A stretch of DNA of 64,000 bases from CBDHDN01 sp965261585 (GTDB taxonomy: Bacteria; Pseudomonadota; Alphaproteobacteria; UBA6615), in the NCBI GenBank assembly GCA_965261585.1, contig CBDHDN010000001.1, positions 1-64,000 on the forward strand, written 5' to 3'. Numbering within the stretch: the stretch's first letter is position 1; every line of letters starts with the position of its first letter. The notes under the pieces were generated by a model, which saw only the letters and a list, made by a program, of their open reading frames with translations, was not told where the DNA came from and ran no database searches. Of this stretch, positions 53,720-62,845 are shown piece by piece. Position numbers and translations under genes: made by a program.

Positions 53720-54553
53720 ATGGCCGAACACCAGCAGACCCACCCCTATCATCTGGTCGACCCCAGCCCGTGGCCGATCGTCGGCGCCGTCGGCGCGCTG
53801 TTGATGACCTTCGGCCTGGTCCTGTTCATGCATCCCGAGACGCTGGGGGCCGGCCTGCAGCCGGCGCTCGAGGCCATCGGCCTGTGGTCGATCGCGCCGG
53901 GCGTCGTCATCGCCATGGCCGTGATGATGCTGTGGTGGATGGACGTCGTCCGCGAGGCGACGGTCGAGGGCCATCACACGCCGGTCGTCCAGATCGGCCT
54001 GCGCTTCGGCATGGCGCTGTTCATCGTGTCCGAGGTGATGTTCTTCTCGGCCTTCTTCTGGGCCTTCTTCGACGTCAGCCTGTACCCCAAGGAAGCGATC
54101 GACTTCATCTGGCCGCCGCCGGGCATCGAGGTCTTCGACCCGCTCGGCGTGCCGCTGCTCAACACGCTCATCCTGTTGACGTCGGGCTTTACCGTGACGT
54201 GGGCGCATCACGACATTCGTTTCGGCGACCAGCGGCACGCGGCGATGATGCTGGCCGTCACCGTGGTCCTGGGCATCAGCTTCACGGTGCTGCAGGCGAT
54301 CGAGTATTCCGAGGCGGCGTTCGGCTTTACCGAGGGCATCTATCCGACGGTCTTCTATGTCGCCACCGGCTTCCACGGCTTCCACGTCATCGTCGGCACA
54401 TGCTTCCTGGCTGTTTGTCTGATGCGGACGATGAAGGGCCACTTCAAGCCGGACCACCATTTCGGCCTCGAGGCGGCGGCCTGGTACTGGCACTTCGTCG
54501 ACGTCGTCTGGCTGTTCCTCTATACGTTCATCTATTGGTGGGGCAGCTTCTGA
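53720..54553 (+). CDS. coxC: Cytochrome c oxidase subunit III
   Basis: Subunit III (277 residues) stabilises the catalytic core and the proton entry site. MAEHQQTHPYHLVDPSPWPI is the typical N-terminus. LRFGMALFIVSEVMFFSAFF and WAFFDVSLYPKEAIDFIWPP, then LNTLILLTSGFTVTWAHHDI, and ATGFHGFHVIVGTCFLAVCL, and finally WYWHFVDVVWLFLYTFIYWW are signature helices. ATG 53720 is chosen, 29 bases after ctaG. It completes the aa3 set. Confidence 0.97.
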   Translation: MAEHQQTHPYHLVDPSPWPIVGAVGALLMTFGLVLFMHPETLGAGLQPALEAIGLWSIAPGVVIAMAVMMLWWMDVVREATVEGHHTPVVQIGLRFGMALFIVSEVMFFSAFFWAFFDVSLYPKEAIDFIWPPPGIEVFDPLGVPLLNTLILLTSGFTVTWAHHDIRFGDQRHAAMMLAVTVVLGISFTVLQAIEYSEAAFGFTEGIYPTVFYVATGFHGFHVIVGTCFLAVCLMRTMKGHFKPDHHFGLEAAAWYWHFVDVVWLFLYTFIYWWGSF

Positions 54554-54643
54554 GCCGAGCGGCGCCGTGCACCCACCCGGCTCCGGCCGCGCGTGGCGCG
54601 GCGGCGCGGCGGCGCGGAGCGAGGCGGCTATGACCGAGACGAC

Positions 54644-55015
54644 ATGACGGACTACTATTCCCGGGTGTCGACGGTGCGCGCCGGGCTCAAATGCGCCTGC
54701 CCGCGCTGCGGCGAGGGCGCGATCTACACCGGCATTCTGACCGTGCGCGACAGTTGCGCGGCGTGCGGCCTGGACTACGGCCGGCTGAGCGGCGAGGACG
54801 GGGCGGCGTTCTTCGTCATCGTCGGCTACAGCGCATTGGTGATCCCCCTCGCCGTGTGGTTCGAGTTCGCGCTGACGCCACCGATCTGGCTGCGCGCGGT
54901 GATCTGGATCCCGGTCGTGATCGGCGGATCCATCCTGCTGCTGCGGCCCCTCAAGGCCTGGATGATCGCCCAGCAATACGTGCACAAGGCCTACCCCGAT
55001 GACCCTGCCGACTGA
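54644..55015 (+). CDS. DUF983 family membrane protein
   Basis: A 123-residue protein often found in the alphaproteobacterial cox cluster between coxC and surf1. CACPRCGEGAIYTGILTVRD and SCAACGLDYGRLSGEDGAAF form a zinc-ribbon-like pair of CxxC motifs, followed by two hydrophobic helices. Start ATG 54644 (MTDYYSRVSTVRAGLKC) is preferred over an upstream in-frame ATG that would add Arg-rich sequence. Its 3' end overlaps surf1 by 17 bases. Function is unknown; a role in oxidase biogenesis is inferred from context. Confidence 0.85.
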   Translation: MTDYYSRVSTVRAGLKCACPRCGEGAIYTGILTVRDSCAACGLDYGRLSGEDGAAFFVIVGYSALVIPLAVWFEFALTPPIWLRAVIWIPVVIGGSILLLRPLKAWMIAQQYVHKAYPDDPAD

Positions 55016-55724
55016 CGCCATCGCGCCCGGGTCCGGCTCGCGGTGGCCGCGGCCGTCAACTATCGTCGCGACGTGCATGGTCGTTGCCGTGCTGATCGCC
55101 CTCGGCACCTGGCAGGTGCGGCGGCTGGTCTGGAAGGCCGACCTGATAGCGACTCTGGAAGTGCGCCGCCAGGCACCGCCGGTGGCGCTGGCCGTGGTGC
55201 TGGCCGACCCGGCAGCGTACGAATTCCGGCGCGTGGTCGTCGCTGGCACATTCGCCGCGGACGGCGATTTCTACCTCGCCAACCGGATCCGCAACTCGCG
55301 GGTCGGCCAACACGTCGTGACGCCGTTGCGGCGTGCCGACGATGGCGGGGTCGTGCTGATCGACCGCGGCTGGGTGCCGACGGGATGGCGCGGCGCGGCG
55401 CCGGTAGGCGAGCAACTGGTCGAGGGCTTCGTGCGGCTGTTCCCGACGCCGGGCCGGTTCACACCCGACAACAATGTGGCCGGCAACGTCTGGTACTACC
55501 TGGCACCGCGACAGATGGCCGCCGCGGCCGGCGTCGAGCGGGTCGCGCCGGTGTATCTGATGGCGGTGCCGGGTGCCGGTCCCGACGCCCTGCCGGCGGG
55601 CCAGCGGCCGGGCATCAACCTGCGCAACAGCCATCTCGGCTATGCCATCACGTGGTACGGGCTGGCGGCGGCGCTGGTCGGCGTCCTCGTCGCCTATCAC
55701 CTGCGCGGCCGGCCGCAGCCATGA
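54999..55724 (+). CDS. surf1: SURF1 family cytochrome oxidase biogenesis protein
   Basis: SURF1/Shy1 helps assemble subunit I, probably in haem a handling. 241 residues. TIVATCMVVAVLIALGTWQV is the first membrane helix with the conserved LGxWQ; LANRIRNSRVGQHVVTPLRR and VVLIDRGWVPTGWRG form the periplasmic domain; LRNSHLGYAITWYGLAAALV is the C-terminal helix with the NxHxxYAxTW(Y/F) motif. It is coupled to DUF983 upstream and to the M32 peptidase downstream (ATGA overlap). Confidence 0.95.
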   Translation: MTLPTDAIAPGSGSRWPRPSTIVATCMVVAVLIALGTWQVRRLVWKADLIATLEVRRQAPPVALAVVLADPAAYEFRRVVVAGTFAADGDFYLANRIRNSRVGQHVVTPLRRADDGGVVLIDRGWVPTGWRGAAPVGEQLVEGFVRLFPTPGRFTPDNNVAGNVWYYLAPRQMAAAAGVERVAPVYLMAVPGAGPDALPAGQRPGINLRNSHLGYAITWYGLAAALVGVLVAYHLRGRPQP

Positions 55725-57211
55725 CGGCAGCCCTGACGGCGCTGCAGGAGCTCGAGGCGCGGTTCCGCCGGCTCGGCGCGATCGAGGACACGCTCGGCCT
55801 GTTGGACTGGGACCAGCAGACGACGATGCCCGAGGGCAGTGCTGCGGCGCGGGCCGAGCAGGTGGCGACGCTGCAGTTGATCGCGCACGAGCTGTTGACC
55901 GATCCACGCACCGGCGAACTGCTCGACCTGGCGAGGGCGGACGAGGCGTGGGCGCAGGCGAACCTGCGGGAAATGCGGCGGCACTACGAGCATGCGACGG
56001 CGGTGCCGCCGGCGCTGGTCGAGGCCGAGGCCAAGGCGACGTCGGCCTGCGAGATGCGGTGGCGCCAGGCCCGCGCCGACAACGACTTCAAGGGCCTGTT
56101 GCCGCTGCTCGAGGAAGTCCTGCGGATCGTCCGCGAGGTTGCCGCGGCGAAGGCCGAGGCACTGGGCCTGACGCCCTATGACGCGCTGCTCGATCTGTGG
56201 GAGCCGGGCGGGCGGACCGCCGACATCGACGCTGTGTTCGCCGATCTGGCGACCTTCCTGCCGGACTTCCTGGGGCGGGTCGTGGAGCGCCAACGGGCGC
56301 AGCCGGCGCCACTGCGGCCGACCGGGCCGTTTCCGATCGAGCGGCAGCGGGCGCTCGGTGTCGACCTGATGCGGCGGCTGGGCTTCGACTTCGCCCGCGG
56401 GCGCCTCGATGTCAGCCACCATCCGTTCTGTGGCGGTGCTACGGGCGATGTACGCATCACGACGCGTTACGACGAGGCCGACTTCACATCGGCGCTGATG
56501 GGCGTGCTGCACGAGACCGGCCACGCGCTCTACGAGAGCGGACTGCCGGAGGCGTGGCGCCATCAGCCCGTCGGCAAGGCGCGCGGCATGGCGATGCACG
56601 AAAGCCAGTCGCTGCTGGTCGAGATGCAGGTCTGCCGCTCCCGCGCGTTCCTGATTTTTGCGGCGCCGCTGATGCGCGCGGCGTTCGACGGCGACGGCGC
56701 GGCCTGGGAGGTCGACAACCTCTACCGCCTCTACACGGCCGTCGCGCCCAGCTTCATCCGCGTCGACGCCGACGAGGTGACCTATCCGGCGCACGTCATC
56801 CTGCGCTATCGGCTGGAGCGGGCGCTGATCGCCGGTGATCTGGCGCTGGCCGAGTTGCCCGGCGCCTGGAACGACGCCATGTCGGAGCTGTTGGGCGTGC
56901 GGCCGCCGGACGACAGGCTGGGCTGCCTGCAGGACATCCACTGGCCGAGCGGCGCCTGGGGCTATTTCCCGACCTATACCTTGGGTGCCGTCACGGCGGC
57001 CCAGCTGTTCGCGGCGGCGCGGCGAGATATTGCCGAGTTGCCGGCGCAAATCGCCGCGGGCACGTTTGCGCCGCTCGTCGACTGGCTGCGGCGTAACGTC
57101 CATGGGCAGGCCTCGCTCGCCGACGGCAACACGCTGTTGCGGCAGGCGACGGGCCGGCCGCTCGAGACAGCCGCCTTCAAGGCCCACCTCGAGGCTCGCT
57201 ATCTCCGCTGA
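55721..57211 (+). CDS. M32 family metallocarboxypeptidase (thermostable carboxypeptidase 1 type)
   Basis: A cytosolic zinc carboxypeptidase, 496 residues, removing C-terminal residues from peptides. ATG 55721 overlaps the surf1 stop. DWDQQTTMPEGSAAARAEQV is the conserved N-terminal segment. ALMGVLHETGHALYESGLP contains the HExxH zinc site (HETGH), and MAMHESQSLLVEMQVCRSRA the downstream Glu ligand region. SPYL/ITTRYDE-like DVRITTRYDEADFTSALMGV and IHWPSGAWGYFPTYTLGAVT are also family motifs. Confidence 0.95.
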   Translation: MTAALTALQELEARFRRLGAIEDTLGLLDWDQQTTMPEGSAAARAEQVATLQLIAHELLTDPRTGELLDLARADEAWAQANLREMRRHYEHATAVPPALVEAEAKATSACEMRWRQARADNDFKGLLPLLEEVLRIVREVAAAKAEALGLTPYDALLDLWEPGGRTADIDAVFADLATFLPDFLGRVVERQRAQPAPLRPTGPFPIERQRALGVDLMRRLGFDFARGRLDVSHHPFCGGATGDVRITTRYDEADFTSALMGVLHETGHALYESGLPEAWRHQPVGKARGMAMHESQSLLVEMQVCRSRAFLIFAAPLMRAAFDGDGAAWEVDNLYRLYTAVAPSFIRVDADEVTYPAHVILRYRLERALIAGDLALAELPGAWNDAMSELLGVRPPDDRLGCLQDIHWPSGAWGYFPTYTLGAVTAAQLFAAARRDIAELPAQIAAGTFAPLVDWLRRNVHGQASLADGNTLLRQATGRPLETAAFKAHLEARYLR

Positions 57212-57293
57212 AGACCGCACCCACCCGCTGCGCGAGGCCTGGCCGCCATTGGGCGGTTGTTGGCGCCGTCCGGCGCGGATAGGTTAGCGCGCC

Positions 57294-58712
57294 ATGAGGG
57301 GACCCGTGCGATACATCAGCACCCGCGGCGCGGCGCCGGCGCTCGGTTTCGAGGACGCGCTGCTGACCGGGCTCGCCCCCGACGGCGGCCTCTACGTTCC
57401 CAAGGCCTGGCCGGCGGTGGGTGCCGACGAGATGCGCGGCTGGCGCGGCCTCGACTATGATGCGCTGGCGGCGCGGGTGATCTGGCCATTCGTCGCCGGA
57501 GCGATCGAGCGTGCCGATTTCGAACGGCTCGTCACCGAGACCTATGCCGCCTTCGGCCATGGCGCCGTCGCGCCGCTCAAGCAGCTCGATGCCCGGCTGT
57601 GGCTGATGGAGCTGTTTCACGGGCCGACGCTGGCGTTCAAGGACTATGCGCTGCAGCTGTTGGGGCGGCTGTTCAACCATGTGCTCGAGCGGCGCGGCGA
57701 GCGGGTGACCGTGATCGGCGCGACCTCGGGCGACACCGGCTCGGCGGCGATCGAGGCGTGCCGCGACCGCGCCGCCATCGACATCGTCATCCTGCACCCG
57801 CAGGACCGCACGTCGGAGGTCCAGCGCCGGCAGATGACGACGGTCTTGTCGGCGAATGTGCACAACGTCGCCATCACCGGCACGTTCGACGACTGCCAGG
57901 ACATCGTGAGGGCGATGTTCAACGATGCGCAGCTGCGCCGTGAGTTGCGCCTGTCGGCCGTGAATTCGATCAACTGGGCCCGCATCATGGCCCAGATCGC
58001 CTACTACTTTGCAGCCGGCCTGGCCCTCGGCGCGCCCGACCGAGCGGTCGCCTTCGCCGTGCCGACGGGCAATTTCGGCAACGCTTATGCGGCCTACGCG
58101 GCGCGCCAGATGGGCTTGCCGGTGGCGCGGCTGATCGTCGGCTCGAACCGCAACGACATTCTGACGCGCACGCTCGACACCGGCGTGATGGCGCTCGGCG
58201 AGGTCGAGCCGACGCTGTCGCCAAGCATGGACATCCAGGTGTCGTCGAACTTCGAGCGCCTGATGTTCGATCTCAATGGTCGGGACGGCGCCGCCGTCGG
58301 CGCGGCCATGGCGACGCTGCGCAACACCGGGCGCCTGACGATCGACGCCGGGCAGCTCGGGCGCGCCCAGGCGCTGTTCGCAGGCAGGCGGGTTGACGAC
58401 GCCGCGACGTTGGCGACAATCCGCGATGTTCACGCGGTGACAGGCGAGTTATTGGATCCGCACACCGCCGTCGGCGTGGCCGCGGCGCGGGCGGTCGCGC
58501 TGGATCGGGACGTGCCGGTCGTGGCGCTGGCCTGCGCCCATCCGGCCAAGTTTCCGGATGCGGTCGAGCAGGCGGTCGGCCTGCGCCCGGTGCTGCCGGC
58601 ACGGCTGGCCGACCTGCTGGAGCGGGAGGAGAGATGTGACGTCCTACCAAACGACGCCGCGGTGGTTCAGGCATTCGTCCGCCGCACGGTAATGCAAGGG
58701 GTTGCCTCATGA
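57294..58712 (+). CDS. thrC: Threonine synthase
   Basis: Converts O-phosphohomoserine to threonine with PLP (472 residues). RYISTRGAAPALGFEDALLT and GLAPDGGLYVPKAWP form the N-terminal domain; GPTLAFKDYALQLLGRLFNH contains the PLP lysine; VIGATSGDTGSAAIEACRDR is the phosphate-binding loop; VNSINWARIMAQIAYYFAAG and PTGNFGNAYAAYAARQMGLP follow. ATG 57294 gives MRGPVRYIST; a GTG at 57306 is a possible alternative start. Its stop overlaps the start of the M16 peptidase gene. It is part of the conserved chromosomal block. Confidence 0.96.
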   Translation: MRGPVRYISTRGAAPALGFEDALLTGLAPDGGLYVPKAWPAVGADEMRGWRGLDYDALAARVIWPFVAGAIERADFERLVTETYAAFGHGAVAPLKQLDARLWLMELFHGPTLAFKDYALQLLGRLFNHVLERRGERVTVIGATSGDTGSAAIEACRDRAAIDIVILHPQDRTSEVQRRQMTTVLSANVHNVAITGTFDDCQDIVRAMFNDAQLRRELRLSAVNSINWARIMAQIAYYFAAGLALGAPDRAVAFAVPTGNFGNAYAAYAARQMGLPVARLIVGSNRNDILTRTLDTGVMALGEVEPTLSPSMDIQVSSNFERLMFDLNGRDGAAVGAAMATLRNTGRLTIDAGQLGRAQALFAGRRVDDAATLATIRDVHAVTGELLDPHTAVGVAAARAVALDRDVPVVALACAHPAKFPDAVEQAVGLRPVLPARLADLLEREERCDVLPNDAAVVQAFVRRTVMQGVAS

Positions 58713-59971
58713 GAGACGTTCGCATCACCACCCTCGACAACGGCATGCGTGTCGTCAGCGACCCGATGCCGCATGTCGAATCGGTGTCGCTTGGGGTGTG
58801 GGTCGGCGTCGGCACGCGCCACGAGCCGGCCGAGATCAACGGCGTCGCCCATCTGCTGGAGCACATGGCCTTCAAGGGCACGCGGCAGCGCAGCGCCCGC
58901 GCGATCGCCGAGGAGATCGAGGCGGTCGGCGGCCAGATCAACGCCTATACGGCGCGCGAGCAGACCGCCTATCACGCCAAGATGCTGACCGAGGACCTGC
59001 CGCTGGCGGTCGATATCCTGGCGGACATCCTGCAGGACTCGGTGTTCGACGAGACCGAGCTGGCGCGCGAGCGCGCGGTCATCCTGCAGGAGATCGGCCA
59101 GGCCAACGACACGCCCGACGACGTCATCTTCGACCACTTTCAGGCCGTCGCCTATCCCGACCAGCCGCTGGGCCGGCCGGTGCTCGGCGAGGCCGAGGTG
59201 ATCCGCGGCATGCCGCGCGATCGCATCGTCAACTACATGCAACAGAACTATCGCGCGGGCGACATGGTATTGGCCGCGGCGGGCAAGGTCGATCATGACG
59301 CCCTGGTGGCGCTGGCCGGCGAGAAGTTCGCCCGCCTGCCCGGCGGCAGCAGCGGCGCGGTGACGCCGGCCAGCTATCGCGGCGGCGAGTTCCGCCAGCC
59401 GCGCGAGCTGGAGCAGGTCCACCTCGTGCTCGGCTTCAACGGCGTTGCCATCGGCGATCCGGATTTCTATACCCAGACCGTACTGTCGAACCTGCTCGGC
59501 GGCGGCATGTCGTCGCGCCTGTTCCAGGAGATCCGCGAGGACCGCGGCCTCGTCTACTCGATCTATTCGTTCGCGTCGTCCTATGCCGACGCCGGCCTGT
59601 TCGGTATCTATGCCGGTACCGGCGAGGATGAGGTGGCGGAGCTGATACCGGTGCTGTGCGCGGAGATCCGCAAGGTCGCCGGCAGCGTCGACGAGGCCGA
59701 GGTCGAGCGGTCGCGCGCGCAACTGAGGGCGAGCCTGCTGATGGCCCTCGAATCGTCGGGCGCGCGCTGCGATCAGATCGCCCAACACCTGCTGATCTTC
59801 GGCCGCGTGCTGTCGGTCGACGAGCTGGTGGCGAAGGTCGAGGCCGTCGACGCCGCGGCGGTGGCGGCGCTGGCGAGGCGGCTGTTCGCAACGGCGCCGA
59901 CGCTGGCCGCGATCGGCCCGATCGAACGGGTCGTGCCGTTCGCGGCGATCGCCGAGCAGCTGACGAGCTAG
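58709..59971 (+). CDS. M16 family zinc peptidase (mitochondrial processing peptidase-like)
   Basis: A 420-residue insulinase-type peptidase. NGVAHLLEHMAFKGTRQRSA has the inverted zinc motif HxxEH, with the distal Glu in ILQEIGQANDTPDDVIFDHF. GGGMSSRLFQEIREDRGLVY and SIYSFASSYADAGLFGIYAG are the conserved C-terminal half. It overlaps thrC by four bases. The stop codon TAG lies in the CTAG target of a MITE; the final residues (AEQLTS) may therefore be those of the insertion allele. Confidence 0.93.
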   Translation: MRDVRITTLDNGMRVVSDPMPHVESVSLGVWVGVGTRHEPAEINGVAHLLEHMAFKGTRQRSARAIAEEIEAVGGQINAYTAREQTAYHAKMLTEDLPLAVDILADILQDSVFDETELARERAVILQEIGQANDTPDDVIFDHFQAVAYPDQPLGRPVLGEAEVIRGMPRDRIVNYMQQNYRAGDMVLAAAGKVDHDALVALAGEKFARLPGGSSGAVTPASYRGGEFRQPRELEQVHLVLGFNGVAIGDPDFYTQTVLSNLLGGGMSSRLFQEIREDRGLVYSIYSFASSYADAGLFGIYAGTGEDEVAELIPVLCAEIRKVAGSVDEAEVERSRAQLRASLLMALESSGARCDQIAQHLLIFGRVLSVDELVAKVEAVDAAAVAALARRLFATAPTLAAIGPIERVVPFAAIAEQLTS

Positions 59972-60076
59972 TGCACCGACTCAGTCAGAGCTGTCACAGT
60001 GGAAACCTGATTCTGAATACAAAACAACGGGTTGCTCCAGCGCACGGTGAATCATTTGTCTGGATCGGTGCACTAG
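59968..60076. mobile_element. MITE, copy B (101 bp flanked by CTAG)
   Basis: The element (59972-60072) has inverted ends TGCACCGA / TCGGTGCA and is flanked by CTAG on both sides. It matches copy A at 25610-25710 in length and most bases; the internal sequence has no ORF. It sits exactly between the M16 stop codon and the GNAT gene and must affect the 3' UTR or promoter there. Confidence 0.85.
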
Positions 60077-60087
60077 CTCGGGTGGCG

Positions 60088-60735
60088 ATGATGCGCCTGT
60101 TCCGACCATTGAGCGGCGGCGTCGCGGACCTCCGGCTCGATGGGCGCCGGGTGATGATGCGGCCGCCGACCGAGCGCGACTGGCGCGCCTATGCCGAGTT
60201 GCGCGCGGCGAGTCGCACGTTCCTCGATCCGTGGGAGCCGACTTGGCCGTCCGATTCGCTGACCCGCGAGTCGTTCCAGCGGCGGCTGCGCCGCTATGCG
60301 AGCGACTGGCGCGAGGACCACGGCTACAGCTTCTTCGCCTTCCGCAGCGACGGTGGCGCGCTGCTCGGTGGCATCAGCCTGTCGAACCTGCGCCGCGGCG
60401 TCGCCCAGTGCGGCACGCTCGGCTACTGGATCGGCGCCGCGCACGCGCGCCAGGGCTATATGACCGAAGCAATGGCGCTGATGCTCGGCTTCTGCTTTGG
60501 CCAGCTCGGCCTGCATCGCGTCGAGGCCGCCTGCCTGCCCGACAACGAGGCGAGCAAGCGCCTGCTCAATCGCTGCGGCTTCCGCGAAGAGGGCTACGCC
60601 AAGCAGTACCTGAAGATCCGCGGCCAGTGGCACGACCACGCCATGTTCGCCTTGCTGGCCGATGAGTTTGCCGAGCCGGAGCGGGCGAAGCCGCCACGCG
60701 GCGAGCCGGCGGGAGTGACGGGCAAGGGCGGATAG
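60088..60735 (+). CDS. GNAT acetyltransferase (RimJ/RimL type)
   Basis: A 215-residue N-acetyltransferase. It begins MMRLFRPLSGGVADLRLDGR with LRPPTERD-type VMMRPPTERDWRAYAELRAA; acetyl-CoA-binding and conserved regions are LGGISLSNLRRGVAQCGTLG, YWIGAAHARQGYMTEAMALM and VEAACLPDNEASKRLLNRCG, then FREEGYAKQYLKIRGQWHDH. RimJ/RimL enzymes acetylate ribosomal protein N-termini; the true target here is unknown. Two tandem ATG codons (60088, 60091) could start it; the MITE directly upstream has replaced the native leader. Confidence 0.9.
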   Translation: MMRLFRPLSGGVADLRLDGRRVMMRPPTERDWRAYAELRAASRTFLDPWEPTWPSDSLTRESFQRRLRRYASDWREDHGYSFFAFRSDGGALLGGISLSNLRRGVAQCGTLGYWIGAAHARQGYMTEAMALMLGFCFGQLGLHRVEAACLPDNEASKRLLNRCGFREEGYAKQYLKIRGQWHDHAMFALLADEFAEPERAKPPRGEPAGVTGKGG

Positions 60736-60858
60736 CCCGGAGTAGACGTTGGCGGTCAAGCCCTGAGGCCGACGCCTGCGAGCGGCCCGCGGTTGGATGT
60801 CATGTGGCCGCGTTGGAACGTGCGCCTGGCGTCTATCAAGGTTCCTTTCGTCACATTA

Positions 60859-61908
60859 GAGCGGGTCCGGCATAGACAGAATCAAAAAGGGGATTCCCAA
60901 GGGTCGCAAAAAGTGATTCAAGCTATGAGCTGGGTTAAAGGAGGCCAGCCATGGATGACACGACCTTATTCGGAAGATCTTCGTGAACGAGTTGTTCGAG
61001 TTGTTGAATCGGGGACCTCTCGCAATGCGGCGGCGAAGCAATTTGATGTGAGCATCAGCTTTGTTGTGAAGCTGATGCAGCGTTGGAAGCAGCGGGGCAC
61101 GATCAAAGCCGACAAATACGGTGGCTGGAAGAAATCGAAACTGGCTCCCCATGGCGCTCGCATTCGGGCTCTGGTGATGGAGAATTGCGACATCACCATT
61201 GACGAGCTTTGCGTCTTGCTGGCCGCCGAGGGGATCGAGGCGAAGCGCTCGACGCTTGGCGACTTTCTTCTGGCTCAGGGGCTGAGTCGCAAAAAAAGAC
61301 AGCCCACGCCGCCGAGCAGGAGCGCCCTGACGTCGCGGCGGCGCGAGCCACTTGGCGCAACGAGCAACCTGGGCTGATTGCCGAACGGCTGGTCTTTCTC
61401 GACGAGACCTGGGCGCGGACGAACATGGCCCGGCGTTATGGCCGGGCACCGCGCGGCGAACGGGTGGTGGCGGCCATTCCCCATGGCCACTGGAAGACAA
61501 CCACGTTCATTGCCGCCCTGCGTCACGACCGGATCACCGCGCCCTGCGTTTTCGATGGCCCGATCAACGGCGCAAGCTTCCTTGCCTGGGTCCAGCAAGC
61601 CCTGGTCCCGACCCTGTCCGCGGGCGACATCGTCATCATGGACAACCTCTCCTCCCACAAGGTCGCCGGCGTACACGAGGCCATTGAGGCGGTCGGCGCA
61701 ACCCCGCTCTACCTGCCGCCCTACAGCCCCGATCTCAATCCCATCGAACAGGTCTTCGCCAAGCTCAAAGCCATTCTCCGCAAGGTCGGCGCCAGAACCG
61801 TCGATGACCTCTGGCGGGCAATTGGAAACGCCCTCGATGAATTCTCTCCAACCGAATGCAGAAACTACCTCGTCAATGCAGGATATTCCGTCTAAACCGG
61901 ATGTGCTC
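60859..61908 (+). mobile_element. IS630-family element, copy 2 (1,050 bp)
   Basis: Flanked by TA (60857-60858 and 61909-61910). Same length and inverted ends as copy 1 at 33344-34393, in the opposite orientation, with only a couple of base differences noticed. It has inserted at the 3' end of the LysR gene, so that the TA target plus the first IS base create the LysR stop. Confidence 0.92.
60955..61895 (+). CDS. IS630-family transposase, two frames joined by an A7 slippery run
   Basis: OrfA (60955-61377) has the HTH and ends LSRKKRQP then a short tail; OrfB continues in the -1 frame to 61895 with DETWARTNMARRYG, VIMDNLSSHKVAG and SPDLNPIEQVFAKLKAIL (catalytic D, D, E). Seven A in the overlap (about 61290-61296) are the expected frameshift site. 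It is identical to copy 1 except for APHGARIRALV in place of APHGDRIRALV and one silent change. Confidence 0.85.
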
Positions 61909-62822
61909 TAGTGACCCTCCCGCCAAGCGTAATCGCGGGAGAACCGTCCCGCGAGAAAGTCGACGAAAGCGCGGACCTTTGGCGCGGTGTAGGGCCCCGG
62001 CGGATAAACGGCATGAAGCGGGGTGACGTCGGGTTCAGGAGAGTAGTCGGCGAGCACCTCGACCAGCCGGCCGCGGCCGATCTCCACGCCGACCAACCAT
62101 TCGGGAACCAGGATCAATCCGAGCCCGGCACACGCGGCAGCAACGAGCGTTTCACCGTCGTCCGAAAAGAATGGTCCGGTGGCCCGCACCTCGATTGTTG
62201 CGTCGCCGTTCCGGAACCGCCACAGGTTCGTGCCGGGATGGTTGCGGACCGTGAGGAATGCATGATCTGGAATCTGATCCGGCCGCTGCGGTCGCCCCAT
62301 CCGCTCCAGGTATGACGGCCCTGCGCAGACGACACGCCGTCCCTCGCCCACCTTGCGGGCCATGAGGCTCGAGTCCTCGAGTTGTCCGATGCGGATCGCG
62401 ACATCCAGACCTTCGTCGACGACGTCGACCATCCGGTCGGTCACCGACATCACCACTCTGACCGCGGAGTACTGTGCCTGGAAGGCAGCGACGGCTGGCG
62501 CGACGTGGAGGCGCGCGACGCTTGCCGGAACGGTGATGCGGAGGATGCCGCTCGGGCCCGCGCGTTTTTCCGTCACCGCGAGATTGGCTTCTTCGATTGC
62601 GCGCACGATGTCGCGAGACCGCTCGAAATAGGTCTCTCCCGCCTCGGTCAGGCTCAATTTACGGGTCGTGCGGTGGAGAAGCCTTACCCCCAGCATATCC
62701 TCCAATTCGCCGATGCGGCGCGAAATGGAAGACGGTGCCAGGCCCAGCGCACGGCCCGCGGCGGACAACCCCCCCGTCTCGACCACTCTCACGAAGACCT
62801 GCATGGCGGCGAGAGTGTCCAC
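61908..62822 (-). CDS. LysR-family transcriptional regulator
   Basis: A 304-residue regulator. It begins MDTLAAMQVFVRVVETGGLS-type sequence from GTG 62822, with the winged HTH GLAPSSISRRIGELEDMLGV. The effector domain includes VRVVMSVTDRMVDVVDEGLD and AACAGLGLILVPEWLVGVEI. The next gene is a divergent GST, with a 113-base intergenic region carrying a CGAAAA-atcc-TTTTCG dyad, so autoregulation and activation of the GST gene are likely. The stop TAG is formed from the IS630 target (TA) and the IS tip. The C-terminus may be the native one or slightly altered. Confidence 0.92.
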   Translation of the reverse strand: MDTLAAMQVFVRVVETGGLSAAGRALGLAPSSISRRIGELEDMLGVRLLHRTTRKLSLTEAGETYFERSRDIVRAIEEANLAVTEKRAGPSGILRITVPASVARLHVAPAVAAFQAQYSAVRVVMSVTDRMVDVVDEGLDVAIRIGQLEDSSLMARKVGEGRRVVCAGPSYLERMGRPQRPDQIPDHAFLTVRNHPGTNLWRFRNGDATIEVRATGPFFSDDGETLVAAACAGLGLILVPEWLVGVEIGRGRLVEVLADYSPEPDVTPLHAVYPPGPYTAPKVRAFVDFLAGRFSRDYAWREGH

Positions 62823-62845
62823 GAAGTGTGACCTTTCTAATTTTC

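Noticed and set aside
60001..60075. The 101-bp repeat as a CRISPR or riboswitch unit
   Set aside because: Only two distant copies, with inverted ends and CTAG flanks, which fits a MITE better; no spacer array exists anywhere in the window.
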